Positions 1 through 8,884 of a DNA stretch of 64,000 bases are shown here, piece after piece. Under the pieces are notes generated by a model. The model saw only the letters and a list, made by a program, of their open reading frames with translations. It searched no databases and was not told where the DNA came from. The stretch covers positions 552,656-616,655 of the forward strand of contig NZ_BJNE01000001.1 in NCBI RefSeq assembly GCF_006539525.1, written 5' to 3'. Source of the stretch: Glutamicibacter nicotianae (lineage in GTDB: Bacteria > Actinomycetota > Actinomycetes > Actinomycetales > Micrococcaceae). The first letter of the stretch is position 1. Every line of letters begins with the position of its first letter. A program made the translations under genes and the position numbers.

Positions 1-246
1 TACACCTCGGCGTTACTTGACTCACAGGTCATGCTGGCTCGTTCCGTCCCATTTGGCAAGGAGCGGACCGCTGCCTATGCCGATATCCTCGAGACCCTGA
101 ACACCGATCTGCCCGCGCTCCCCTTGGTCTTTCCGATCTCTGCGCTGGCGTTTAACGGGAACGTCACCTTCTATCCGCCATCGCCGATGCTCAATGAGTG
201 CTACGCGGATGTGCAGATGACGAATTCACCGTCCATCTCAAGTTAG
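1..246 (+). CDS. C-terminal end of an ABC transporter substrate-binding protein (partial)
   Basis: An open frame enters from the left edge and stops at a TAG at 244-246, giving about 81 residues of a longer protein. The segment AYADILETLNTDLPALPLVF resembles the last lobe of family-5 (peptide/nickel/sugar type) extracellular solute-binding proteins, which end in a similar conserved stretch ahead of a short hydrophilic tail. If so, it is a lipoprotein that binds an oligopeptide or sugar outside the cell and delivers it to an ABC permease lying left of the window. The ligand cannot be inferred. The first Met at 31 is internal, not a start. Family assignment is moderate. Confidence 0.55.
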   Translation, partial: YTSALLDSQVMLARSVPFGKERTAAYADILETLNTDLPALPLVFPISALAFNGNVTFYPPSPMLNECYADVQMTNSPSISS

Positions 247-250
247 CGAC

Positions 251-267
251 CGTTAACCCAGTTAACG
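251..267. promoter_or_regulatory. 17-bp palindrome upstream of mqo
   Basis: CGTTAAC-cca-GTTAACG is a perfect inverted repeat (7-bp arms, 3-bp spacer), 70 bp before the likely mqo start and just after the preceding stop. It could be a regulator's operator; no T-run follows, so a terminator is less likely. The protein that binds it is unknown. Confidence 0.35.
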
Positions 268-336
268 ATTTCTGGCCCCCGGGGATATGGGTCTACTCTG
301 GGAGAGAGCAAAGTATCACTGTCGATGGAGATCCTC

Positions 337-1812
337 GTGCCTTCTGAAACGTCAACCGAATCTTTTGACGTAGTACTAATCGGTGCCGGCATCATGAGTG
401 CCACCCTTGGCACCATGATCAACCAGCTGGAGCCAACCTGGTCCATTGGTCTTTTCGAGAACCTGGACAAGGCCGGGCAGGAGTCCTCCTCCCCTTGGAA
501 CAACGCAGGCACCGGCCACTCGGCACTGTGCGAGCTGAACTACACCGCTGCCAAGGCTGACGGCTCGGTCGATCCGGCCAAGGCCATCGGCATCAACGAG
601 CAGTTCCAGGTGTCCCGCCAGTTCTACTCGTGGGCCGTGGAGAACAAGCGCGTAGCTGACAACAGCTTCATCAACGCCCTGCCGCACATGTCCTTCGTCA
701 TCGGCGAGGACCACTCCAAGTACCTGCAGACGCGCTACGAGGCCCTGAAGCCGAACGCCCTGTTCGACGAACTGGAAATCACCAACGACCTGGACACCAT
801 CAACGAGTGGACCCCGCTGGTTGCCAAGGGCCGCGACGCCTCGCAGAAGGTCGCCGCGTCCCGCGTCGTCTCCGGCACCGACGTCGATTTCGGCCGGCTG
901 ACCCGCGAGTTGACCGACTCGCTGGGCGCCGCCGGCGCCTCGGTGAACTACGGCCACAAGGTCAAGGGCCTCAAGCGTTCGGGCGCCGGCTGGGAGCTGA
1001 CCGTCAAGGACAACGCTTCGGGCGCAGTGAAGAACGTCAAGGCCAAGTTCGTGTTCGTCGGCGCGGGCGGCGGAGCACTGCCGCTGCTGCAGAAGGCAGG
1101 CATCGACGAGATCAAGGGCTTCGGCGGATTCCCGGTCTCCGGCCAGTTCCTGCGTTGCACCGACGAGACCGTCATCGACCAGCACCATGCCAAGGTCTAC
1201 GGCCAGGCTTCCGTGGGCGCACCTCCAATGTCGGTGCCGCACCTGGACACGCGCTTTGTCGACGGCAAGCGCTCGCTGATGTTCGGCCCGTACGCCGGCT
1301 TCTCGATGAACTTCCTGAAGTCCACCGGCCAGCTGGATCTTCCACTGTCCCTGCGTCCTCACAACATCATCCCGATGCTGGCCGTGGGCAAGGACAACCT
1401 GGATCTGACCACCTACCTGATCAAGGAAGTTCTCAAGTCGCGCGCCAAGAAGGACGAGTCGCTGGCAGAGTACTTCCCTCAGGCAGATGGCTCCAAGTGG
1501 GAACTGATCACCGCTGGCCAGCGTGTCCAGGTCATCAAGAAGGATGCCAAGAAGGGCGGCGTGCTGCAGTTCGGCACCGAGGTCATCACCTCCTCGGACG
1601 GCTCGATCTCCGGCCTGCTCGGCGCTTCGCCAGGCGCTTCGACCGCTACCCCGATCATGATCGGCCTGCTCTCGCGCTGCTTCCCGAAGCAGTTCGCCGG
1701 CTGGGAGTCGAAGCTGAAGGACATGATTCCTTCCTACGGCCAGAAGCTGAACGAGAACCCGGCACTCTACGCCGAGGTCAAGGCAGCTACCGACAAGTCC
1801 CTGGGACTGTAG
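337..1812 (+). CDS. mqo: Malate:quinone oxidoreductase
   Basis: FAD-dependent, membrane-associated enzyme that oxidises L-malate to oxaloacetate and passes the electrons to the quinone pool, bypassing NAD-dependent malate dehydrogenase in the TCA cycle. The N-terminus has the dinucleotide fold ([17 protein letters not shown]), followed by the family motif [20 protein letters not shown] and, near the end, [16 protein letters not shown]. The ~490-residue length is normal for Mqo. I prefer the GTG at 337 because GGAG lies 6 bases upstream of it; an in-frame ATG at 325 has its nearest GGGAGAG about 19 bases away and would add four residues. It is a single-gene unit: a palindrome precedes it and a strong terminator follows. 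Confidence 0.93.
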   Translation: MPSETSTESFDVVLIGAGIMSATLGTMINQLEPTWSIGLFENLDKAGQESSSPWNNAGTGHSALCELNYTAAKADGSVDPAKAIGINEQFQVSRQFYSWAVENKRVADNSFINALPHMSFVIGEDHSKYLQTRYEALKPNALFDELEITNDLDTINEWTPLVAKGRDASQKVAASRVVSGTDVDFGRLTRELTDSLGAAGASVNYGHKVKGLKRSGAGWELTVKDNASGAVKNVKAKFVFVGAGGGALPLLQKAGIDEIKGFGGFPVSGQFLRCTDETVIDQHHAKVYGQASVGAPPMSVPHLDTRFVDGKRSLMFGPYAGFSMNFLKSTGQLDLPLSLRPHNIIPMLAVGKDNLDLTTYLIKEVLKSRAKKDESLAEYFPQADGSKWELITAGQRVQVIKKDAKKGGVLQFGTEVITSSDGSISGLLGASPGASTATPIMIGLLSRCFPKQFAGWESKLKDMIPSYGQKLNENPALYAEVKAATDKSLGL

Positions 1813-1827
1813 CCACCTGGCACCACG

Positions 1828-1860
1828 AGAACCGTCCACCAGCATTGGTGGACGGTTCTT
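1828..1860 (+). terminator. Rho-independent terminator of mqo
   Basis: Perfect 14-bp stem (AGAACCGTCCACCA / TGGTGGACGGTTCT) with a GCAT tetraloop, starting 15 bases after the mqo stop. It also lies just past the end of the convergent OsmC-like gene, so it may serve both. Confidence 0.8.
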
Positions 1861-1889
1861 CGCATATCCGGGCTAAGCACTACCGCGGG

Positions 1890-2396
1890 TTATTGCGCCG
1901 ATGCGGCGACCTCGATGTCCAGCGGGGATTTCAAGGTCTGGAGCACCACGCAATACTTTTCGGTGGCCTCGATCAGCTGCGCCACTTCCTGCTCGCTGGC
2001 CTCGGTCTGCAGCTCGAAGGACAGCTTGATCGAGCTGAACCCCACCGCGGCGTCGGGATCCAATCCCAAGGTGCCGCGCACATCCAGCACGCCGCTCGCG
2101 TGGACGCTGCCGCTCACGCTCAGCGAGCGGTTGATCGCCACCGCGGCCAAGGTGACACCGGCACAGGCCACCAGCGCCTGCAGGAGCATATCCCCCGAGC
2201 AGGCCAATGTCCCGTCCCCGCCGGTGGACGGGTGCAGGCCGGCGTCCACCAGGGCTTGGCCGGTGTGCACCGAGCAGGACAGCCCTTCTTCTCCGAGCGT
2301 TCCGCTGGCCTCCAGCACGATGCTTCCAGCCTCCGGCTGCTCGCGGTACAGCTGCTTCAATGGCCGCTGCACGCTGCGTAGAGTATCCCGATCCAT
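1890..2396 (-). CDS. OsmC-family protein
   Basis: 168 residues with the OsmC/Ohr fold signature: a glycine-rich start of the core, then LACSGDMLLQALVACAGVTLAAVA with the helix-borne Cys, and a second Cys late in the protein (KYCVVL). OsmC-like proteins reduce organic hydroperoxides with paired cysteines, or act as less-defined redox-linked proteins. The spacing of the two cysteines matches the general OsmC plan, but this is not the Ohr protein, which lies at 9951-10373. ATG start at 2396 with a GAGGGG-type ribosome site upstream. Encoded alone, convergent with mqo. Substrate unknown. Confidence 0.75.
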   Translation of the reverse strand: MDRDTLRSVQRPLKQLYREQPEAGSIVLEASGTLGEEGLSCSVHTGQALVDAGLHPSTGGDGTLACSGDMLLQALVACAGVTLAAVAINRSLSVSGSVHASGVLDVRGTLGLDPDAAVGFSSIKLSFELQTEASEQEVAQLIEATEKYCVVLQTLKSPLDIEVAASAQ

Positions 2397-2623
2397 GGCT
2401 GCCCTGCCCCTCTGCGAAGTTCCGCGGGACTATCCCGTAGATCGAGTATGCGCGCGATTCCGCACAAAAGAGCCGGGCGATCGGCAGGTTATTCGCGCCG
2501 GGTTAGTTGCCTGAGGTACTCTGCTTCGCTCACAGTGCGCATCGCCAAATCCAGTGGCATCGTAGGTTCGACGATCTAGCGCCTCGACATCAAGAGTCGA
2601 TTCCGAACTACGACTTGGGTATC

Positions 2624-2655
2624 TACATTTAGTATGCGAACGGTGCCATAATGTA
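2624..2655 (+). promoter_or_regulatory. Inverted repeat overlapping the promoter of the HTH module
   Basis: TACATTTA (2624-2631) and ATAATGTA (2648-2655) form a nearly perfect inverted repeat. CATAAT at 2647-2652 could be a -10 box. The repeat ends only three bases before the ATG at 2659, so the transcript would be almost leaderless. This arrangement suits autorepression by the HTH protein. Confidence 0.4.
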
Positions 2656-2658
2656 GGA

Positions 2659-3246
2659 ATGGGAACGATTAGTACTGCACATGATCTGGGGCGAGCAATC
2701 CGTGGCGCCCGGATTCAAAACGGCTTGAGCCAACAGGAGCTCGCAAGCAAAACCGGGCAATCACGAAAGTTCATCGTAGATCTTGAATCAGGCAAAGAGA
2801 CGGCTGAGCTCGGCGCTTCGTTGCGAGTTGCCAATGCCTTGGATATCCACTGGGCTGCCCCACTTCCGACTCCTCAGTTGATACTCGACGAGGCAGCCCG
2901 CGATATTGCCCACGAGCTGTCTTCCGGCGACAACGAATTCGCCCTAAGAATCGCAATGGATTCATTGAAGAAATTGAAAATGATGAAACCGGAGCACCTG
3001 AAGAAGCCCAAATCTACCGGGAGCGAACGATTCGATGCCTTGCTGGCAGCGAGCGCGCGGATTGCGCTTGATGGCGTTTCTGCGCGGAAGCCCCGGTGGG
3101 GAGTGAAACTGCAGAATCCATGGTTTCCAGGTGCCGATACCCGGAGCATGAGCGAGGCGTTCAAGGAATTGACGATAAAGCGCACCCCGAAGGCGTTCGC
3201 TGATTTCAATATTTTCCTCAAAGACAATTCGCTGGAGATGCCGTGA
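2659..3246 (+). CDS. XRE-family HTH protein, antitoxin-like partner of a nucleotidyltransferase
   Basis: 195 residues. Residues about 8-60 are a Cro/C1-type helix-turn-helix (LGRAIRGARIQNGLSQQELA ... SRKFIVDLESGK). The rest is unassigned and rich in Lys, with no membrane segment. The stop overlaps the next gene's ATG by 4 bases, so the two are translationally coupled, as in HTH-regulator/nucleotidyltransferase pairs resembling type IV toxin-antitoxin or AbiE modules. Base composition is visibly more AT-rich than the neighbours, which suggests acquisition. The inverted repeat over the start suggests autoregulation. The antitoxin role is inferred from gene order, not from a diagnostic motif. 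Confidence 0.7.
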   Translation: MGTISTAHDLGRAIRGARIQNGLSQQELASKTGQSRKFIVDLESGKETAELGASLRVANALDIHWAAPLPTPQLILDEAARDIAHELSSGDNEFALRIAMDSLKKLKMMKPEHLKKPKSTGSERFDALLAASARIALDGVSARKPRWGVKLQNPWFPGADTRSMSEAFKELTIKRTPKAFADFNIFLKDNSLEMP

Positions 3247-3781
3247 ACAAAGACTTTACGTTAGATGAGATTCGCGAACTGCTTGGCGAGCTCGGGGCAC
3301 GACTTCAGGCCAATGGGATCACTGCAATGATCCGAATGGTCGGTGGGGCAGCTATCGCCTTTTCGGGAAACGACCGTCGGGTAACGCAAAACATTGATGC
3401 ATATCGCCGCAGGCCGACGTTGAACGCCTCATCAAGTCAATGGCTAAAGAACGAAATCTTCCATCTGGGTGGCTGAACTCCAGCGCGGCCGCCTTCATCC
3501 CCGCAGGAGCAAAATGGGTAACGGTCAATCTTGGCCAAGGGTTCAAGGCATATATCGCTTCGCCTGAAACTCTGCTGGCGATGAAGCTCAACTCAGCACG
3601 AGATCGGGACATCCTCGACATCAGCTTCTTGCTGGAAAAGCTGGATATTCACAGCGTGGATGGGGCCACTGACATAGCAGCTGAGCTCTATGGCGACGAT
3701 GGCGTTGCGTATTCCGCAACGAGCCGAGAAGATGCTCCTATCGTCGTCGAAGAAGCCATCAACCAGAATCGCAATAGCTGA
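3243..3781 (+). pseudogene. DUF6036-like nucleotidyltransferase, disrupted by a frameshift
   Basis: The first frame (from 3243) encodes an N-terminal nucleotidyltransferase-like segment with MVGGAAIAFSGN followed by a TQNID stretch where the family has its metal-binding acidic residue. It then runs into nonsense and stops at 3474-3476. The reading continues in another frame from about 3413 (ADVERLIKSMAKERNLPSGW) to the stop at 3779-3781, including a conserved-looking region ETLLAMKLNSARDRDILD. The switch falls within 3401-3415, around CGCCGCAGG, and equals loss of one base. Together the parts make about 180 residues, a plausible full length. Causes: inactivating mutation, sequencing error, or less likely a programmed -1 shift. 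Confidence 0.7.
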
Positions 3782-4069
3782 CCCATGGAGGCTTGGTTCT
3801 GCGATTCGGTGGCTTCATTGACCTACGAAAAGTCGCAACCTTGTGCCCTTGGCCTACGGTTCGTGCTCGCGATGTCCTGGCCTTCCGCAATCCTCAATAC
3901 CCTGGATCCAACGACAGTCGTCCGGCCCGGCCGCCACAGGCAACTGCCGGGTAGTCCATTCGGATGATTTTTGCGTGCTTAACATCTCTCGGTGACCGTT
4001 GTGCAATGGCAACCAACTAAAGTTGGATATAAGCCCTTCCCACTGCGACACAACGAGGACCACACCCGC
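3782..4069. other. Gene-free stretch between the HTH module and the RND permease
   Basis: About 290 bases with no convincing gene. A 60-codon frame at 3785 lacks a good ribosome site and has no recognisable composition. The promoter of the RND permease gene must lie here or just upstream of 4070; I could not place it. Confidence 0.5.
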
Positions 4070-7000
4070 ATGCAGCGCTTGGCCATCTTGTCATTGAAGA
4101 ACCGGGCGCTCATTGCGCTCATCACGGTTTTCGCCGCCGTTTTCGGCGTGATTTCCATGGGATCGCTCAAGCAGGAGCTGATCCCGGAACTGGAATTCCC
4201 GCAGATCTCGGTCATGGCAACCCAAATGGGTTCCAGCCCCGAGGTGATCGACGAACAGGTCGCCGAACCGCTGGAAACCGCGCTGCAGGCTGTCGAGGGC
4301 CTGGAATCCTCCACGGCCACCTCGCAGACCGGCTTCACCCGCATCGGCTTGACCTTCGAATACGGCACGGACATGGACCGGGCCCGCACCCAGGTGGAAC
4401 GGGCCATTGCCAACTCCAAGTCCCAGCTGCCCGAGGATGTGGAGCCGACCGCCTTCGCCGGTTCCATCGCCGATTTCCCGGTGCTGGCCCTGGCGGTCTC
4501 CTCGGACCAGTCGCTGGAAGCGCTCAACGACGACGTGGAGCGCATCACCCTGCCCAAGCTGCAGAAGATCGACGGCGTCCGCGAGGCCTCGGTCTCCGGC
4601 GGCTCCTCCCAGCACATTGCGGTGATCCCGAAGGACAGCCAGATGCGCGAGGCCGGGCTGTCCGTCGCGGACCTGAAGGACGGCATCGAGAACGCCGGCT
4701 CCCCCATGCCGATCGGCAACATGGACGTCGACGGCCTGGAGCTTCCGGTGATTGCCGGCTCCACCCCGGATACCCTGGACGCCATCAAGGACATCCCGCT
4801 GGTCACCGACAACGGCCCGGTGCTGCTCAAGGACGTCGCCGAGGTCTCGGTGCAGGCCGACGAGGCCACGAGCATCACCCGCACCAATGGCGAGGAGACC
4901 CTCTCTATCCAGGTCACCAAGACCCCGGATGGCGACACCGTAGCCATTTCGCATGCCATCACCGCGATGCTCGCCGAGCTGGAATCGGAGCTGGGCCACA
5001 AGGCCACCATGACCACGATCTTCGACCAGGCGCCGTTCATCGAGGACTCGATCAAGCACCTGGCACTGGAAGGCGCGCTGGGCCTGGGCTTCGCCGTGAT
5101 CATCATCCTGGTGTTCCTCTTCTCGGTACGCTCCACCCTGGTCACCGCAATCTCCATCCCGCTGTCGCTGATGGCGACGTTCATCGGGATGAACGTTTTC
5201 GGGTACACGCTGAACATGCTGACCTTGGGCGCTTTGACCATTTCCATCGGACGAGTGGTGGATGACTCGATTGTGGTCATCGAGAACATCAAGCGCCATC
5301 TGGCCCACGGAGAATCCAAGGCGCAGGCCATCTTGCTGGCGGTCAAGGAAGTTGCCGGCGCCATTACCGCGGCGACCCTGACCACCGTGGCGGTGTTCCT
5401 GCCGATCGCCCTGGTGGGCGGCATGGCCGGCGAGCTGTTCAGCCCGTTCGCGCTGACCATGACCATCGCGCTGCTGGCCTCGCTGCTGGTCTCGCTGACC
5501 ATCGTCCCGGTGCTGGCGTACTGGTTCCTGCCGCACCGCCCGGGCAGCGGCGAAACCCACACCGTGCACGTAGCCGAAGACAAGTCCTGGCTGCAGCGCG
5601 CCTATATCCCGGTGCTGAAGAAGACCCAGAAGCACCCGGTCATCACGCTGCTCGCCTCCGTGCTGGTGCTTGCCGGCACCGTGGCGATGACCCCGCTGCT
5701 GAACACCAACCTGCTGGGCTCAACCGGCGAGAACTCGATCTCCATCACCGCCGAAATGCCGTCGGGCACGGCCATGGAAACCACCGAGAAGGAAGCGGCG
5801 AAGATCGAATCCAAGCTCGCGGACATCGACGGCATCGAAGATGTCCAGCTGACCGTGGGCACCGCCAGCGGCATGGCGGCCATGTTCTCCTCGGGCTCGG
5901 ACACCGCCAGCTTCACCGTGATCACCGATCCCGATGCGGATCAGGAAGCGCTGAAGAACACGGTGCGCGAGCAGGTCGAGGCACTGGACCTGCCCAAGGA
6001 CCTGGATCTGAGCTTCGGCTCGAACTCCTCGGCCATGATGTCCAGCGATGTCACCGTCGAGATCAAGGCCCCGGATGAGGGAATCCTTCGCGAGGCGACC
6101 ACCGCGACCCGCGAGGCGCTGGAAGGCACCGAGCACGTCACCGAAATCTCCGATAACCTCTCGGCTGAACGCGAGCAGGTCTCCATCGATATCGATGCCA
6201 CCAAGGCCGCCGAGGCGGGGCTGACCGAAACCCAGCTGGCGGGAATGGTCGCCTCCCAGGTCTCCCCTGTTCCTGCCGGTACGCTGCGCCTGGACTACAC
6301 CGACATGACGGTGCAGATCGGCGAGGGCATGGACCTGGACAGCCTTGACAAGCTGCGCGAGCTGGAGATCCCGACCGCCGCCGGCGTCAAGGAACTGCAG
6401 GATCTGGCCACCGTGGAGCGCGCCAAGGTGGTCCAGCAGGTCACCACCTCCAACGGCGAGCGGATCGCCACCGTCACCCTGGCCCCTGCGGAGAACATGC
6501 TCGGGGATGTGTCCAAGAACGTCACCGAGCGCCTGGAGTCGGTGCAGCTGCCCGAGGGCGCCACGGCAGAAATCGGCGGCGCGGCCACCGAACAGGCCGA
6601 GTCCTTCAACCAGCTGTATCTGGCGTTGCTGGCGGCCATCGCCATCGTTTACGTGATCATGGTGGCCACCTTCAAGTCCCTGATCCAGCCGCTGATCCTG
6701 CTGGTCTCGATTCCCTTCGCCGCCACCGGCGCGATCGGCCTGCTGCTGATCTCAGGCATCCCGCTGGGCCTGCCCTCGCTGATCGGCATGCTGATGCTGG
6801 TGGGCATCGTGGTGACCAACGCGATTGTGCTGATCGACTTGATCAACCAGTACCGTCAGGACACGCCGGAGCGTCCGGCCATGGCCCTGGAGGATGCCAT
6901 CATGCACGGCGCCCGCCAGCGCCTGCGCCCGATCCTGATGACCGCGCTGGCGACCATCTTCGCGCTGGTGCCGATGGGCCTGGGCCTGACCGGCCAGTCG

Positions 7001-7432
7001 GGCTTCATCTCCCAGCCGCTGGCCGTGGTGGTCATCGGCGGCCTGGTCTCCTCCACCTTGCTCACGCTGATCCTGGTGCCGGTGCTCTACCGCCTGGTCG
7101 AGTCCCGCAAGGAGAAGAACGCCAAGGCCCGCTCCGCGCGCAAGCATTCTGCGCAGCAGCACACCGCGGCCCAGGACCTGACCCGTGCCATGGACAGCGC
7201 CAGCGCCAAGATCGCGCCGGAGGCTGCACCGGCAGCCGATGCCAAGACTAAGGCCAAGTCGGAAGACAAGGCCTTAGTCAAGGACAAGGGCAAGGCTGGC
7301 CAGAATGAAAAGCCGGCGGCACCGGCCGATCAGGTCATCAACCCGTTGACCGGACAGATTCCGGTCTCGCGCAAGGAACGCCGGGCGTTCGAAGAGATGA
7401 TGAAGCAGACGCCGCCCAAGACTGACGGCTAG
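4070..7432 (+). CDS. RND-superfamily efflux transporter permease (HAE1/SwrC-like)
   Basis: A large proton-driven exporter in the cytoplasmic membrane. From the ATG at 4070 it has 1120 residues with the AcrB-type two-fold plan: one N-terminal helix (ALIALITVFAAVFGVISMG), a large extracytoplasmic loop, a bundle of helices, then the same again. The motif GRVVDDSIVVIENIKRHL carries the paired Asp of the proton relay. The last ~110 residues are a Lys/Ala-rich cytoplasmic tail. An upstream in-frame start at 3992 would add a charged, non-membrane leader, so I prefer 4070 (GAGG 11 bases upstream). No adaptor or outer channel gene is adjacent, as in Gram-positive SwrC-like proteins linked to lipopeptide or detergent resistance. 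Substrate unknown. Confidence 0.88.
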   Translation: MQRLAILSLKNRALIALITVFAAVFGVISMGSLKQELIPELEFPQISVMATQMGSSPEVIDEQVAEPLETALQAVEGLESSTATSQTGFTRIGLTFEYGTDMDRARTQVERAIANSKSQLPEDVEPTAFAGSIADFPVLALAVSSDQSLEALNDDVERITLPKLQKIDGVREASVSGGSSQHIAVIPKDSQMREAGLSVADLKDGIENAGSPMPIGNMDVDGLELPVIAGSTPDTLDAIKDIPLVTDNGPVLLKDVAEVSVQADEATSITRTNGEETLSIQVTKTPDGDTVAISHAITAMLAELESELGHKATMTTIFDQAPFIEDSIKHLALEGALGLGFAVIIILVFLFSVRSTLVTAISIPLSLMATFIGMNVFGYTLNMLTLGALTISIGRVVDDSIVVIENIKRHLAHGESKAQAILLAVKEVAGAITAATLTTVAVFLPIALVGGMAGELFSPFALTMTIALLASLLVSLTIVPVLAYWFLPHRPGSGETHTVHVAEDKSWLQRAYIPVLKKTQKHPVITLLASVLVLAGTVAMTPLLNTNLLGSTGENSISITAEMPSGTAMETTEKEAAKIESKLADIDGIEDVQLTVGTASGMAAMFSSGSDTASFTVITDPDADQEALKNTVREQVEALDLPKDLDLSFGSNSSAMMSSDVTVEIKAPDEGILREATTATREALEGTEHVTEISDNLSAEREQVSIDIDATKAAEAGLTETQLAGMVASQVSPVPAGTLRLDYTDMTVQIGEGMDLDSLDKLRELEIPTAAGVKELQDLATVERAKVVQQVTTSNGERIATVTLAPAENMLGDVSKNVTERLESVQLPEGATAEIGGAATEQAESFNQLYLALLAAIAIVYVIMVATFKSLIQPLILLVSIPFAATGAIGLLLISGIPLGLPSLIGMLMLVGIVVTNAIVLIDLINQYRQDTPERPAMALEDAIMHGARQRLRPILMTALATIFALVPMGLGLTGQSGFISQPLAVVVIGGLVSSTLLTLILVPVLYRLVESRKEKNAKARSARKHSAQQHTAAQDLTRAMDSASAKIAPEAAPAADAKTKAKSEDKALVKDKGKAGQNEKPAAPADQVINPLTGQIPVSRKERRAFEEMMKQTPPKTDG

Positions 7433-7447
7433 CTTTCAGCATCGATA

Positions 7448-7491
7448 GAACTCGGGCCTGCAACCACCGCGGTGGTTGCAGGCCCGAGTTC
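7448..7491. terminator. 44-bp perfect palindrome, bidirectional terminator
   Basis: Positions 7448-7491 form a perfect palindrome with 22-base half-arms and no unpaired loop sequence (centre CCACCG/CGGTGG). It lies between the convergent RND permease and CueP-like genes and can fold identically in either transcript. Outside it there are only short T/A runs. Confidence 0.75.
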
Positions 7492-7519
7492 GTTGGTGCT
7501 CTGCCGGCGGCAATTGGTG

Positions 7520-8167
7520 CTACACCAGCTGCATCTCCGTCAGGCAGGTAGCGTTCTCATCCCCGGCGGTGGACACCGTGGTCTGCGCGGTCTTTCCCTG
7601 ATACGTGAACTCCAGGTCCACCATAATTCCCCGCGGAACCCACAGGCCGATAAATCCGTTGTCGAAGGATTCCATTTCCTTGTCCACCAGAACTTCACCG
7701 GTATCCGAGTTGACTGCCTTGACCTTCATTTCCACGCCTTGCAGCTGCCCCACGCAGGTGGTGAGGCTATGGAAATGGCAGCTGTGCGTCTGGTCCACGT
7801 AGGGTGCGGCTGAGAGGTAGTACTGGTCTTCGGGCAGCGGCAGGTTCGCGGTGCGTCCCGATTCATCGGCCAGCACCAGCTGCGTTGGCTTCACCTGGGC
7901 GGTGAAGTTCTGAGGCCGTTGGTCCTTCGGCAAGCGATCGAGCTGGTCGATGACCTGTTTGGCGTCCAACCCCTCCAGTCCCAGCTCGGCAAGGAACTGC
8001 CCTGCGTGCTCGGCGTCGATCGCCGTCGTGGCAGACTGGCTTGCTGGCTGCCCGGCACTGCACCCTGCGAGGAGGGCCAGTGCCAGGACGGTTCCAGCGC
8101 CAGTTGCCGCCGCCTTCCAGCGTGCAGTGCAAGGGGGCGAAATTCGTTGAGTCAAGTAATATCCCAT
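7520..8167 (-). CDS. CueP-family copper-binding lipoprotein
   Basis: Secreted lipoprotein: the signal segment ends in the lipobox LALALLAGC. The mature part has the CueP hallmark CHFHSLTTC plus a third Cys near the C-terminus (ENATCLTEM); in Salmonella CueP these cysteines bind periplasmic copper and help protect Cu-Zn superoxide dismutase. I use the ATG at 8167; an in-frame GTG at 8185 adds six residues and lacks a ribosome site. It is the last of three same-strand genes (DUF6153, DUF305, CueP), 21 bases after the DUF305 gene, so probably co-transcribed. Together they look like an envelope copper-handling set. No metal regulator is adjacent. Confidence 0.82.
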   Translation of the reverse strand: MGYYLTQRISPPCTARWKAAATGAGTVLALALLAGCSAGQPASQSATTAIDAEHAGQFLAELGLEGLDAKQVIDQLDRLPKDQRPQNFTAQVKPTQLVLADESGRTANLPLPEDQYYLSAAPYVDQTHSCHFHSLTTCVGQLQGVEMKVKAVNSDTGEVLVDKEMESFDNGFIGLWVPRGIMVDLEFTYQGKTAQTTVSTAGDENATCLTEMQLV

Positions 8168-8188
8168 CTTCTTGGTTCGCAGCACCGT

Positions 8189-8791
8189 TTACAGGCCGGC
8201 CAGCAGCTGCTTCATCTCGTCGATTTCAGTGGTTTGCGAGTCGATGATCTGCCCAGCCAATTCCTTGGCCTCGGCATCCTGGCCGTCCTCCAGCTCCGAC
8301 TCGGCCATGTCCACCGCACCTTCGTGATGCATGATCATCTGCTCGAGGAACAGTTGCGCGGCTTCCGTTCCGGAAGCTTCCTGCAGTGCCTTGATCCCGT
8401 CTTCCGGAACCATGCCATCGTGCTCCATGCTGCCGTGGTCCATTCCTTCGGGCATGTCCCACTCGTCCAGCCATCCATCCATTCGCTCGATCTCCGGCGC
8501 CTGGGCTGCCTTGATGCGCTCGGCCAAGGCTGTGACCTCCTGCGGGATGTCTTTCTTGCCCAAGATCATCTCGGACATCTCGATCGCCTGTTCATGGTGC
8601 ACCTTCATGCCCGAAGCGAAAGCCATATCGGCATCGTTGGCTGACGCTGACTGGTCCATGGAATGGCCGGCATGCGAATCGGACGCTGAGGCGCTCGGCG
8701 CCGGGGTACTTGATGATTCCCCCGAGCATCCGGCGAGGGCGAGCGTTGCGCCCAGCACGAGGGCGCTGCAAATGAGGATCTGCTTGTTCAT
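8189..8791 (-). CDS. DUF305 (CopM-like) lipoprotein
   Basis: 200 residues: lipoprotein signal with lipobox LALAGC, a Ser/Ala/Pro linker, then two similar four-helix DUF305 halves with His- and Met-rich motifs (MKVHHEQAIEMSEMIL and QMIMHHEGAVDMAESEL), joined by a Met/His stretch (MPEGMDHGSMEHDGM). DUF305 proteins such as cyanobacterial CopM bind Cu(I)/Cu(II) outside the membrane. The many Met and His residues here agree with copper binding. ATG at 8791 with AGGAG eight bases upstream. In the 93-base gap to the preceding DUF6153 gene a GC-rich hairpin (8824-8845) could modulate read-through. Confidence 0.85.
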   Translation of the reverse strand: MNKQILICSALVLGATLALAGCSGESSSTPAPSASASDSHAGHSMDQSASANDADMAFASGMKVHHEQAIEMSEMILGKKDIPQEVTALAERIKAAQAPEIERMDGWLDEWDMPEGMDHGSMEHDGMVPEDGIKALQEASGTEAAQLFLEQMIMHHEGAVDMAESELEDGQDAEAKELAGQIIDSQTTEIDEMKQLLAGL

Positions 8792-8884
8792 GGTAATTCT
8801 CCTGGTGGATATCGAACGTGAACGGCGCCCGCCTGCGGCGGCGCCGGAACCAGCCGGAGGCCGGTGCGTGGACCGGCCAAGCCC

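Noticed and set aside
376..1845. 489-codon minus-strand frame across mqo
   Set aside because: Shadow of mqo; no family motifs and a low-complexity translated sequence.
3243..3781. Reading the two frames as two independent small genes
   Set aside because: Each holds only part of one nucleotidyltransferase domain, and the second frame's similarity starts upstream of its first Met at 3440.
3785..3967. 60-codon plus-strand frame after the nucleotidyltransferase
   Set aside because: No ribosome site, mixed composition, no relationship to neighbours.
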